This document shows positions 1 through 5,786 of a stretch of DNA of 7,082 nt, in pieces (position 1 is the stretch's first letter; each line of letters begins with the position of its first letter). Source of the DNA: Alphaproteobacteria bacterium (GTDB lineage Bacteria > Pseudomonadota > Alphaproteobacteria > Reyranellales > Reyranellaceae). The stretch lies in NCBI GenBank assembly GCA_013290035.1, contig JABCYT010000168.1, positions 1-7,082 on the forward strand, written 5' to 3'. Under the pieces are notes generated by a model that was not told the origin of the DNA, ran no database searches, and worked only from the letters and a program-made list of their open reading frames with translations. Made by a program: the position numbers and the translations under genes.

Positions 1-1219
1 CAAGCGGCTCTCCGACATCGACGGCGTGCCGATCACCATCAAGGACATGGTGCTGACCAAGGGCATGCCGACGCGCATGGGCAGCCTCGCCACCGACGCC
101 GACGGGCCGTGGACGGTCGATGCGCCGGTGGCGCAGCGCCTGCGCGAGGCGGGCACCGTGCTTTTGGGCAAGACGACCTCGCCGGAATATGGCTGGAAGG
201 GCGTGACCGATTCAGCGTTGTTCGGCGCCACCCACAATCCGTGGAAGATCGGCCGCACGCCGGGCGGCTCGTCCGGCGGCGGCGTGGCGGCCGAGGCGGT
301 CGGCATGGGCAACCTCGCCGTCGGTACCGACGGCGCGGGCTCGGTGCGCATCCCCTGCGCCTTCACCGGCCTGTTCGGCCTCAAGCCGACGCAAGGTCGC
401 GTGCCGCTCTATCCGCCTTCGGCGCAGGGCACGCTGTCCCACATCGGGCCGATGACACGCACCGTGCGCGACGCGGCGATGATGATGAACGTCATGGCGC
501 GGCCCGATCCGCGCGACCTCTATGGCCGTCCCGACGACGAGGAGGACTATCTGAAAGGCTTCGACAAGGGCGTGAAGAGCCTGCGCATCGCCTATTCGCC
601 CAACCTGGGCTTCGTCGAGCGTGACAAGATCGACCGCGACGTGGCGGTCGCGGTCGAGAACGCCATGAAGGTGTTCAAGACCCTGGGCGCCCGCGTGGTC
701 GAGGACTCGCCCGATCTTCAGGGACTCGACCCGCGCAAGATCCTGAACGCGCACTGGCAGTCGAACGTCGTCATGCTGGTGAAGAGCTTCAGCGAGGAGA
801 AACGCGCGCTGATGGATCCCGGCCTGCTGAAGGCCGCCGAGTTCGGCGCCAATCTCGGCCAGGAAGCGGTGGTGACCGCGATCCACCAGCGCCAGCAGAT
901 CGGCGCGATCATGAATCAGTTCATGGCCAAGTACGACCTGCTGCTGACGCCCACCATGCCGATGACCGCCTTCGCGGTGAACGAGAACGGCGCGTGGGGC
1001 GGCGACGGCATCGATATCGGCTGGACGCCCTTCACGCTGACCTTCAACCTGACGCGCCAGCCCGCCGCCACCATCCCCTGCGGTCTCGACCGCGAGGGCC
1101 TGCCGATCGGCCTGCAGATCGTGTCAGGCCACGCCCGCGACACGCTGGTGCTGCGTGCGGCCGCCGCCTACGAGCGCGTCCGCCCGATCCCGGCGCCGCC
1201 GCTGGCGCACCAGGTTTGA
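1..1219 (+). CDS. Amidase-signature family hydrolase, 5'-partial
   Basis: Amidase-signature enzymes hydrolyse a C-N (amide) bond with a Ser-cisSer-Lys triad, usually in the cytoplasm. The reading frame is open from base 2 and already inside the conserved core (DIDGVPITIKD), so the true start lies off-window. From family lengths of about 470-490 residues I infer some 70-80 N-terminal residues are missing. A GTG at 26 falls inside this core motif and is not the start. The whole triad is visible: Lys in PITIKD (codon 41-43), cis-Ser as first Ser of GGSSGGG (269-271), and nucleophile Ser in GTDGAGSVRIP (341-343). The two serines are 24 residues apart, as in fatty acid amide hydrolase. The family C-terminus is intact (LLLTPTMP near 940-960; RQPAATIPCGL near 1060-1090; GLPIGLQIV near 1100-1120) before TGA at 1217. 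No substrate can be read from the sequence; gatA is possible but unlikely without gatB/gatC beside it. It converges with the gene at 1302-1592. Confidence 0.93.
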   Translation, partial: KRLSDIDGVPITIKDMVLTKGMPTRMGSLATDADGPWTVDAPVAQRLREAGTVLLGKTTSPEYGWKGVTDSALFGATHNPWKIGRTPGGSSGGGVAAEAVGMGNLAVGTDGAGSVRIPCAFTGLFGLKPTQGRVPLYPPSAQGTLSHIGPMTRTVRDAAMMMNVMARPDPRDLYGRPDDEEDYLKGFDKGVKSLRIAYSPNLGFVERDKIDRDVAVAVENAMKVFKTLGARVVEDSPDLQGLDPRKILNAHWQSNVVMLVKSFSEEKRALMDPGLLKAAEFGANLGQEAVVTAIHQRQQIGAIMNQFMAKYDLLLTPTMPMTAFAVNENGAWGGDGIDIGWTPFTLTFNLTRQPAATIPCGLDREGLPIGLQIVSGHARDTLVLRAAAAYERVRPIPAPPLAHQV

Positions 1220-1245
1220 ATATCTCTTTCGTCCTCAGTTAGAGT

Positions 1246-1273
1246 CCCTCTCCGCCGCGCTAGGGGGAGAGGG
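1246..1273. repeat. REP-like intergenic palindrome, possible terminator
   Basis: The arms 1246-1256 and 1263-1273 pair at 10 of 11 positions (one G-G mismatch) around the loop GCGCTA. The outer arms CCCTCTCC and GGAGAGGG are perfect. The hairpin lies between the convergent ends of the amidase (1219) and the small membrane protein (1302). No T-run follows in either direction, so it is not a classic intrinsic terminator. The CCCTCTCC...GGAGAGGG form resembles palindromes scattered between genes in many alphaproteobacterial genomes; that resemblance is from memory, not from a search. Confidence 0.6.
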
Positions 1274-1301
1274 CATCAGACGCGGCGTGTGAAGAGAAGA
1301 G

Positions 1302-1592
1302 TCAGTCCTTGGCGCCCAGCATCTTCCGGCACTCGGGCGTAAGCTGATTGGTGTGCTGATCGTCGCACGGCTTCTGGCGCTCGATCTGCAGCGCGATCGC
1401 ATAGAAGACCAGCGCGCCCAGGAGCCAGATCACGAATGACAGGCTGAGCGCCATCTCGAAGCCGCGGCCGATCTTCTGCGCGAAGGCGCTGGCGGGTGAC
1501 AACGCCGCGGCATAACGAACAGCCATCAGCGTGAGCGGAAACGTCGCCGCGCCGCAGGCGATAAAGAAGAGAATGAGGGTCCCCAGGGTCAT
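1302..1592 (-). CDS. Small two-helix membrane protein of unknown function
   Basis: I do not recognise this 96-residue protein. It has two hydrophobic segments, about residues 4-24 (rich in L, I, F, A) and 46-69 (ALSLSFVIWLLGALVFYAIA), joined by a short basic loop. A polar C-terminal tail holds Cys76 and Cys88. It looks like a small inner-membrane protein. Start choice: the frame is open back to a GTG at 1676 (124 residues, preceded directly by an in-frame stop). Codons between 1676 and 1592 have clearly fewer G/C third positions than the rest, and the ATG at 1592 opens straight into the first helix, so I prefer 1592. Neither start has a good Shine-Dalgarno. Codon bias and the helices support a real gene over the overlapping frame at 1276-1680. 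It is divergent from the secreted-protein gene at 1763. Confidence 0.65.
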   Translation of the reverse strand: MTLGTLILFFIACGAATFPLTLMAVRYAAALSPASAFAQKIGRGFEMALSLSFVIWLLGALVFYAIALQIERQKPCDDQHTNQLTPECRKMLGAKD

Positions 1593-1762
1593 TGTCGCAA
1601 AATGGCGAAACCGACCCGCCAAGACAAGGACCGGCTGTCTGATCACCGGCGCGATCACTCGTGCCCCAAGGTACACTCAATCTGAATCGCGCTGCGATTG
1701 CCCAGCGGCCGCGTCACAGGCAAGCTCGACGACGATACAAGGGGATCGGGGGGAAATTGAAA

Positions 1763-2170
1763 ATGCGCGCAACATGGATGTTTGCGGTGATGGCCGCCGT
1801 GACGTTTCCGGCACTGGCCGAGCCCGACAAGGTGCCGCCGACGACGTGGCAGGTCATGAGCGTGCTGGAAGGCGGCAGCTCGCATACCTGCGGCGACACG
1901 ATGGTCAGCAAGTTCAATGTCGAGCTCCGCGGCGACGTGTTGCGGTTCCAGGCGTCGGGATCCCCGACCGACCTGAAGTTGCTGGGCCCCTTGAATGCCG
2001 ACGGATCGGGCAAAATCCGTGCGCTCAACCGCAAGAATCGCGAAGTCACCCTCGACTTCGCCGCCGGCGAAGGCCCGCGCACGATTCGCTACACCCCGCC
2101 CTACAGCGTGTGCGTGTGGTCGTTAGTCCCGGTCAATCCGCCGGCGAGATCCGCGACGAACCGAAACTGA
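1763..2170 (+). CDS. Small Sec-secreted protein of unknown function
   Basis: A 135-residue protein with a clear Sec signal peptide: a short basic start (MRATW), a hydrophobic core to about residue 17 and a likely signal peptidase I site after Ala19 (ALA|EPDK). The mature part of about 116 residues has exactly two cysteines, Cys43 (HTCGD) and Cys117 (SVCVW), which could form one periplasmic disulfide. Its alternating polar/hydrophobic pattern (FNVELRGDVLRFQA, REVTLDFAA, RTIRY) suggests a small beta-sandwich or beta-barrel; this is inference. I recognise no family. The ATG at 1763 follows a G-run (1748-1753) nine bases upstream. The frame extends to 1661, but that adds a basic, non-signal stretch that would bury the signal peptide. 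It appears monocistronic and is closed by the hairpin at 2178-2206. I see no convincing -35/-10 pair in 1593-1762. Confidence 0.75.
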   Translation: MRATWMFAVMAAVTFPALAEPDKVPPTTWQVMSVLEGGSSHTCGDTMVSKFNVELRGDVLRFQASGSPTDLKLLGPLNADGSGKIRALNRKNREVTLDFAAGEGPRTIRYTPPYSVCVWSLVPVNPPARSATNRN

Positions 2171-2177
2171 CAAAGCG

Positions 2178-2206
2178 AAAGGGGGCGACCTCTCGGCCGC
2201 CCCTTT
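2178..2206. terminator. Bidirectional intrinsic terminator
   Basis: The arms 2178-2190 (AAAGGGGGCGACC) and 2195-2206 (GGCCGCCCCTTT) pair around the loop TCTC with one bulged G and one A-C mismatch. On + the stem runs into TTTAT; on - it runs into a CTTT-rich stretch. It lies 8 bases after the stop of the secreted-protein gene and 10 bases past the stop of the convergent iorB-like gene, so it can serve both. Confidence 0.8.
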
Positions 2207-2215
2207 ATCTGCTTC

Positions 2216-4501
2216 TCAGGTCTTGATCGCCGCCTTCACCGCCTCGGCCGTGATCGGCAGCGAGCGCACCCGCGCGCCCACGGCGTTGAAGATGGCGTTG
2301 GCGATCGCGGGTGCGATCACCGTGACGCCGGGCTCGCCGCAGCCCGACGCCGGGTCGTTGCTGGCGATGACGCTGATGTCGAGATCCGGCATCTGGCTCA
2401 TACGCATCGGCGTGTAGTCGCCGAAGTTGGACACCTGGAGCGCGCCATTCTCCAGGGGCGCCTTTTCGAACAGCGCCAGCGACATGCCCCACAGCGCCGA
2501 TCCCTCGATCTGGGCCTTCACGCCGTCGGGATTGACCACCGTGCCGAGATCCATGGCGAGCGTCAGGCGGTTGACCTTGAACTCGCCGTTGGCGGGATTG
2601 ACCTCGACCTGGGCGGCGCAGGCCGTCCAGGTCGCGGTCGCGCGTTCCTGCGAGCTCACGCAGGCGATGCCGATGCCGCTGTTCTTGGGCAGCGTCACCG
2701 CCCCGTAGCCCGAGCGGCCGACAGCCGTCCTGAGCGCATTGGCGAGCTTCTTGGCGCCGCCCGCGTTGTCGCCGGCGCCGTCAAGCAGCGCCAGCCGGTA
2801 GTCGACCGGGTCTTTGCCCGCCGCATGGGCAAGCTCGTCGATCATGCTTTCGACCGCCCAGAAGGTCCAACCTGGTGCCACCGAGCGGAGCTGGCCGGAC
2901 GGCGTCGCCTTCTGCGCCAGCTCATTCAGGATGGCGCGGACCTGATGGTTGGGCACGGTGTACCAGAAGTCCGCGCCGTTCACCGTGAAGCTGTCGAGCG
3001 GCCCCTTCTTGTCGACCGAAGGCGTCAGGAACTCCGGGATGCCCCAGCGCGCGGTCGGCCAGGCGCACACGACGTCGTGCGCCAGCCCGACGAGCTTGCC
3101 GTCGGCGTCCAGCCCGGCCTTCACCTTCTGGTAAGTGAGCGGCCGGGTGAAATCCATTGCCATGTCGTCTTCGCGCGCATAGATCACCTTCACCGGCTTG
3201 GCCACGGCCTTCGATGCCAGCACCGCCGGCACCACCATGTCGCCATCGAGACGCCGGCCGAAGCCGCCGCCGATGAAGTACTGGTGCAGCACCACGTTCT
3301 TGGGATCGATGCCCAGTGCACCGCCGGCGATGCCGCCGGTGCGCGAGGCGAACTGGTTGCCGGTGTGAATGTGCCACACGCCGTCCTTTTCATAGGCCAG
3401 CGCATTCATCGGCTCGAGCGGCGCATGGATGTTGATGGAGGTGAGATATTCGGCCTCCATCACCTTGGCCGCGCCGGCGATCGCCGCGGCGGAGTCACCC
3501 TTCTTGACGAAGAGCTGGCCCGAATCCCCGGCGCTCTGCAGCCGTTTGGCCTCGTCGATCAAGGTCTGGTCGGAGACGTTGGCGTTGGGACCCTTGTCAT
3601 AGGTGATCTTGAGCGCCTCGGCCGCCTGCTTCGCCGCGGGATAGGTCGTGGCCACTGCCACCACCCAGCCCGACGTCGTGCCGGTCTTGTCGTCCAAGGT
3701 CACCGCCTTGACGAAACCCTTGACCTTCTTCGCGGCGGAATCGTCGACCGCCGTCACCTTGGCGCCGTAGCGCACCGGCGGCACGACCGGCTTGCCGTAC
3801 AGCATGCCGGGCGCCACCGCGTCGATGCCGTACTTGGCCGTGCCGTTGGTCTTGGGCGGGATGTCGAGCTGCGGCACCGACTGGCCGACCAGCGTGTACT
3901 GACCGGGAGTCTTGAGCTTGATCGCCTTCAGCTCGTCGGCGGTCCAGACCCTGCTTGCCTTGCCGTCGGCGACGATCTTGGCATAGCTCACTTTCTTGCC
4001 GGTCTTGCTGTGGATGACCTGACTATTGCTGGCGCGGCATTCGCCGGCCGGCACGCCCATCATCGCAGCGCCCGCGTCGATCAGTGTGATGCGCCCGGCT
4101 GCTCCGGCCCGGCTCATCGCGTCGAAGTTCATGCGCACGCTCCACGAGCCGCCGGTGATCAGCGCGCCCAGCACGGGATCGTTGTACTTGGGATCGTTGT
4201 CCGCCAGCTGGATGTTCATCATGCGCCAGTCGGCCTCGAGCTCCTCGGCGACGATCTGCGCCATGGCCGAGGACACGTGCTGGCCCATCTCGGCCTTGCC
4301 GACCATCACCGTGACCTTGCCGTCCGGCGCGATCGAGTACCACGCGGTGGGCTCGAACTTGCCGGCCGCCAGCGCGTCGCTGATGCCGTGCACGCCCGAA
4401 ACCGCGACATAGCCGAAGGCCAGGCCCGCGGTGCTGGAGCCGATCAGGAAATTCCGCCGCTTGAGGTCCGACGGCAAACCGATGCGAGTTATTTTGGTCA
4501 T
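2216..4501 (-). CDS. iorB: Molybdopterin-binding large subunit, IorB-like, Tat-exported
   Basis: Large catalytic subunit (761 residues) of a xanthine oxidase-family molybdenum hydroxylase, closest by pattern to the isoquinoline 1-oxidoreductase beta/aldehyde dehydrogenase group. These enzymes hydroxylate an N-heterocycle or oxidise an aldehyde at a Mo-molybdopterin-cytosine-dinucleotide centre and pass electrons to the 2Fe-2S subunit. Residues 15-19 (RRNFL) plus the hydrophobic stretch 20-40 form a twin-arginine signal, implying export after folding. An internal a/b hammerhead domain starts near 218 (TNGTAKYGIDAVAPGMLYGK). Cofactor-domain motifs follow: PLEPMNA (361-367), GGGFGRR (411-417), ESMIDELAHAAGKDP (551-565), and GCGEPG (720-725) with the expected catalytic Glu723, then APAIANAIFNAVGARVRSLP. 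Length is normal for the family. The ATG is preceded by GGGAG with an 8-base spacer inside the end of iorA; the intergenic gap is 3 bases. The true substrate cannot be told; a broad-specificity aldehyde oxidoreductase is equally possible. Confidence 0.93.
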   Translation of the reverse strand: MTKITRIGLPSDLKRRNFLIGSSTAGLAFGYVAVSGVHGISDALAAGKFEPTAWYSIAPDGKVTVMVGKAEMGQHVSSAMAQIVAEELEADWRMMNIQLADNDPKYNDPVLGALITGGSWSVRMNFDAMSRAGAAGRITLIDAGAAMMGVPAGECRASNSQVIHSKTGKKVSYAKIVADGKASRVWTADELKAIKLKTPGQYTLVGQSVPQLDIPPKTNGTAKYGIDAVAPGMLYGKPVVPPVRYGAKVTAVDDSAAKKVKGFVKAVTLDDKTGTTSGWVVAVATTYPAAKQAAEALKITYDKGPNANVSDQTLIDEAKRLQSAGDSGQLFVKKGDSAAAIAGAAKVMEAEYLTSINIHAPLEPMNALAYEKDGVWHIHTGNQFASRTGGIAGGALGIDPKNVVLHQYFIGGGFGRRLDGDMVVPAVLASKAVAKPVKVIYAREDDMAMDFTRPLTYQKVKAGLDADGKLVGLAHDVVCAWPTARWGIPEFLTPSVDKKGPLDSFTVNGADFWYTVPNHQVRAILNELAQKATPSGQLRSVAPGWTFWAVESMIDELAHAAGKDPVDYRLALLDGAGDNAGGAKKLANALRTAVGRSGYGAVTLPKNSGIGIACVSSQERATATWTACAAQVEVNPANGEFKVNRLTLAMDLGTVVNPDGVKAQIEGSALWGMSLALFEKAPLENGALQVSNFGDYTPMRMSQMPDLDISVIASNDPASGCGEPGVTVIAPAIANAIFNAVGARVRSLPITAEAVKAAIKT

Positions 4502-4504
4502 GGC

Positions 4505-4975
4505 TCAGGCTCCCGACTTGGAGCGCATATCGGCAGCGGCGCGAACGATCGCGCGCTGGATACGGCCATAGGTCATGCAGCGACAGAGATTGCCGTCCAT
4601 GTGGGCGACGATCTCCTGCTTGGTCGGATCGGGGTTCTTTGCCAGCAGCGATGCCGCCTGCATGATCTGGCCCGACTGGCAGTAGCCGCATTGCGGCACC
4701 TGCTCGACTTCCCACGCCACCTGCAGCGCGTGCGGCTTGCCACCGCCCAGCCCCTCGATGGTGGTGATCTTCTTGCCCGCGGCGTCCTTGGCCGCGGTCT
4801 GGCACGAGCGCACCGCGACGCCGTCGAGATGCACGGTGCAGGCGCCGCACAGGCCGGCGCCGCAGCCGAATTTGGTGCCGGTCATCTGCAGCTGCTCGCG
4901 GATGACCCAGAGCAGCGGCGTGTCGTCGGCCGTGTCGACCTGGCGCGACTGGCCGTTGATGGTAAGCGTGATCAT
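4505..4975 (-). CDS. iorA: 2Fe-2S small subunit, IorA-like
   Basis: Electron-transfer subunit (156 residues) of the molybdenum hydroxylase encoded with iorB. It carries two [2Fe-2S] clusters in the usual order. The N-terminal plant-type ferredoxin domain uses Cys38, Cys43, Cys46 ([10 protein letters not shown]) and Cys58 (VRSC). The C-terminal helical domain uses Cys96, Cys99 (QCGYC) and Cys131, Cys133 ([11 protein letters not shown]). All eight ligands are present. There is no signal peptide, so I infer it is carried to the periplasm bound to the Tat-bearing IorB. Start: the ATG at 4975 has GGAGG (4984-4980) four bases upstream and gives the family's standard MITLTINGQ opening. An in-frame start at 5020 would add 15 unconserved residues and swallow that site. 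It leads the iorA-iorB operon; the 175-bp gap upstream is the likely control region. Confidence 0.94.
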   Translation of the reverse strand: MITLTINGQSRQVDTADDTPLLWVIREQLQMTGTKFGCGAGLCGACTVHLDGVAVRSCQTAAKDAAGKKITTIEGLGGGKPHALQVAWEVEQVPQCGYCQSGQIMQAASLLAKNPDPTKQEIVAHMDGNLCRCMTYGRIQRAIVRAAADMRSKSGA

Positions 4976-4979
4976 GTTT

Positions 4980-4984
4980 CCTCC
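4980..4984 (-). promoter_or_regulatory. Shine-Dalgarno that fixes the iorA start
   Basis: GGAGG on the minus strand, 4 bases before the ATG at 4975. It decides for 4975 over the upstream in-frame start at 5020. Confidence 0.75.
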
Positions 4985-5023
4985 GTGGCTGTGGCTGGTG
5001 AGCTGAGCCGACGCGCGCATCTC

Positions 5024-5085
5024 TTGCGGATGCGTACTCTTTTTACTTCTTGGTTGCGGAGATCGTGCGCCCCGCCTTTTGCGGA
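5024..5085. repeat. Three direct copies of TTGCGGA upstream of iorA
   Basis: Identical heptamers TTGCGGA lie at 5024-5030, 5054-5060 and 5079-5085 on + (TCCGCAA on the iorA strand), at intervals of 30 and 25 bases. They fill the only non-coding gap before the iorA-iorB operon. Flanking bases are not conserved. On the minus strand a CTTGAC (5092-5087), like an alphaproteobacterial -35 box, directly precedes the copy furthest from iorA, but I find no good -10 at 16-18 bases. They may be regulator-binding sites; chance is not excluded. Confidence 0.35.
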
Positions 5086-5100
5086 CGTCAAGAAGCGTTA

Positions 5101-5114
5101 TTCGATATCTCGAA
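5101..5114. promoter_or_regulatory. Short inverted repeat, possible operator
   Basis: TTCGA-TATC-TCGAA: perfect 5-base arms (5101-5105, 5110-5114) with a 4-base AT-rich spacer. It lies 36 bases past the stop of the GlcG-like gene and 125 bases before the iorA start. Size and symmetry fit a dimeric regulator site; no regulator gene is visible and the arms are short enough to arise by chance. Confidence 0.25.
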
Positions 5115-5150
5115 AACGGCCCTTGATCGCACCGCCGATGAACAGACTGC

Positions 5151-5645
5151 CTATTTCAGCGTATCCGCTGCCTTGTCGATGCCGGCCTTGGCGCAGACCT
5201 CGTCCTTGTCGCCGCCAGGTGCCCCCGAGACGCCAACCGCGCCGATCACATCGTCGCCGACCTTGACCGGCAACGCGCCTTGAGCGGCGACCACGTTGCT
5301 GAGGTAAACGAAGGGCGCGGTTGGGTTGTCCTTGACCCGCTTGACGAGCTCGCCCGACGGCACGCGGAAGGTGCGCGCCGAATAGGCCTTGCGGAAGGAG
5401 TTCTCCATGGTGTGCGGCGGGGCATCGTCGCCGCGCATCTGCAGGATGACCTCGCCGTTGCGCCCGACCACGGTCACCGACACCCTATAGCCCTGGCTCT
5501 TGCAGAGATCGGCGGCGGTCGTGGCAATGGTGAGCGCCGCCGCGAGTGACAGATCCTTGCGGGCCAGCAGCTGCGCGTCGGCGGGCGCTGCGGCAAGACC
5601 CAGCCCGACAATGCCAAGGCCGGCAAAGAGCCCCTTGTTCGACAT
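5151..5645 (-). CDS. Exported GlcG/HbpS-like haem-binding family protein
   Basis: A 164-residue protein of the GlcG/HbpS (DUF336, Haem_degrading) family. Some members bind haem or cobalamin-type ligands; many are small partners encoded next to oxidoreductases, with unclear roles. An N-terminal Sec signal peptide (residues 1-24, hydrophobic [12 protein letters not shown], likely cut after APADA) places it in the periplasm. The family core follows: helix [17 protein letters not shown] (33-48), strand [18 protein letters not shown] (53-70), [14 protein letters not shown] (80-93), then [20 protein letters not shown] (123-142) and [10 protein letters not shown] near the end. Length fits one domain plus signal. 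The ATG has GGAGG (5656-5652) six bases upstream. It is on the same strand as iorA, 175 bp ahead of it, so read-through is possible but separate control is likelier. It is divergent from the LVIVD gene at 5787. I give no gene symbol: glcG proper is cytoplasmic and lies in the glycolate operon. Confidence 0.87.
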   Translation of the reverse strand: MSNKGLFAGLGIVGLGLAAAPADAQLLARKDLSLAAALTIATTAADLCKSQGYRVSVTVVGRNGEVILQMRGDDAPPHTMENSFRKAYSARTFRVPSGELVKRVKDNPTAPFVYLSNVVAAQGALPVKVGDDVIGAVGVSGAPGGDKDEVCAKAGIDKAADTLK

Positions 5646-5734
5646 TCGCGTCCTCCCCGTGGTTGGCGAACCCTATCAATCGGCGGGAAGTCATCGAATC
5701 AAACAACCGTGAGACTTTCCGGACGCCGCGCCGG

Positions 5735-5762
5735 GTGTCGCGGGGAGGCGATGCTGTATAAT
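5735..5762 (+). promoter_or_regulatory. Putative sigma70-type promoter of the LVIVD gene
   Basis: A perfect -10 hexamer TATAAT lies at 5757-5762 in otherwise GC-rich DNA, 24 bases before the ATG at 5787. That leaves room for a short leader of about 18 bases that includes the ribosome site. The -35 is poor: GTGTCG at 5735-5740 (3 of 6 matches to TTGACA, 16-base spacer) is the best I see, so the promoter may depend on an activator. Confidence 0.45.
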
Positions 5763-5786
5763 CGAAGCAATTCGGGAGGAAATGCC

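Noticed and set aside
212..886. A 224-codon frame on - opposite the amidase
   Set aside because: Arg/His/Ala-rich antisense shadow; the amidase frame carries the full catalytic triad.
26..1219. GTG at 26 as the amidase start
   Set aside because: Conserved amidase sequence (DIDG) continues upstream in the same frame to the window edge, so the gene begins earlier.
1276..1680. A 134-codon frame on - overlapping the small membrane protein
   Set aside because: Same strand, different frame, no hydrophobic segments and poor codon bias; the frame ending at 1302 has two clear helices.
4505..5020. Longer iorA from an in-frame start at 5020
   Set aside because: The extra 15 residues match no family N-terminus, and GGAGG sits just before the ATG at 4975.
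5115..5150. Possible terminator just after the GlcG-like gene (CGGC...GCCG then TTTT on -)
   Set aside because: Only about four base pairs with a 12-base loop; too weak to call.
2825..5266. An 813-codon open frame on + opposite iorB, iorA and the end of the GlcG-like gene
   Set aside because: Its product is almost all R, H, G, A, L, V and D with no domain pattern, as expected of the complement of GC-rich codons. The minus-strand genes in the same DNA have complete family motifs.
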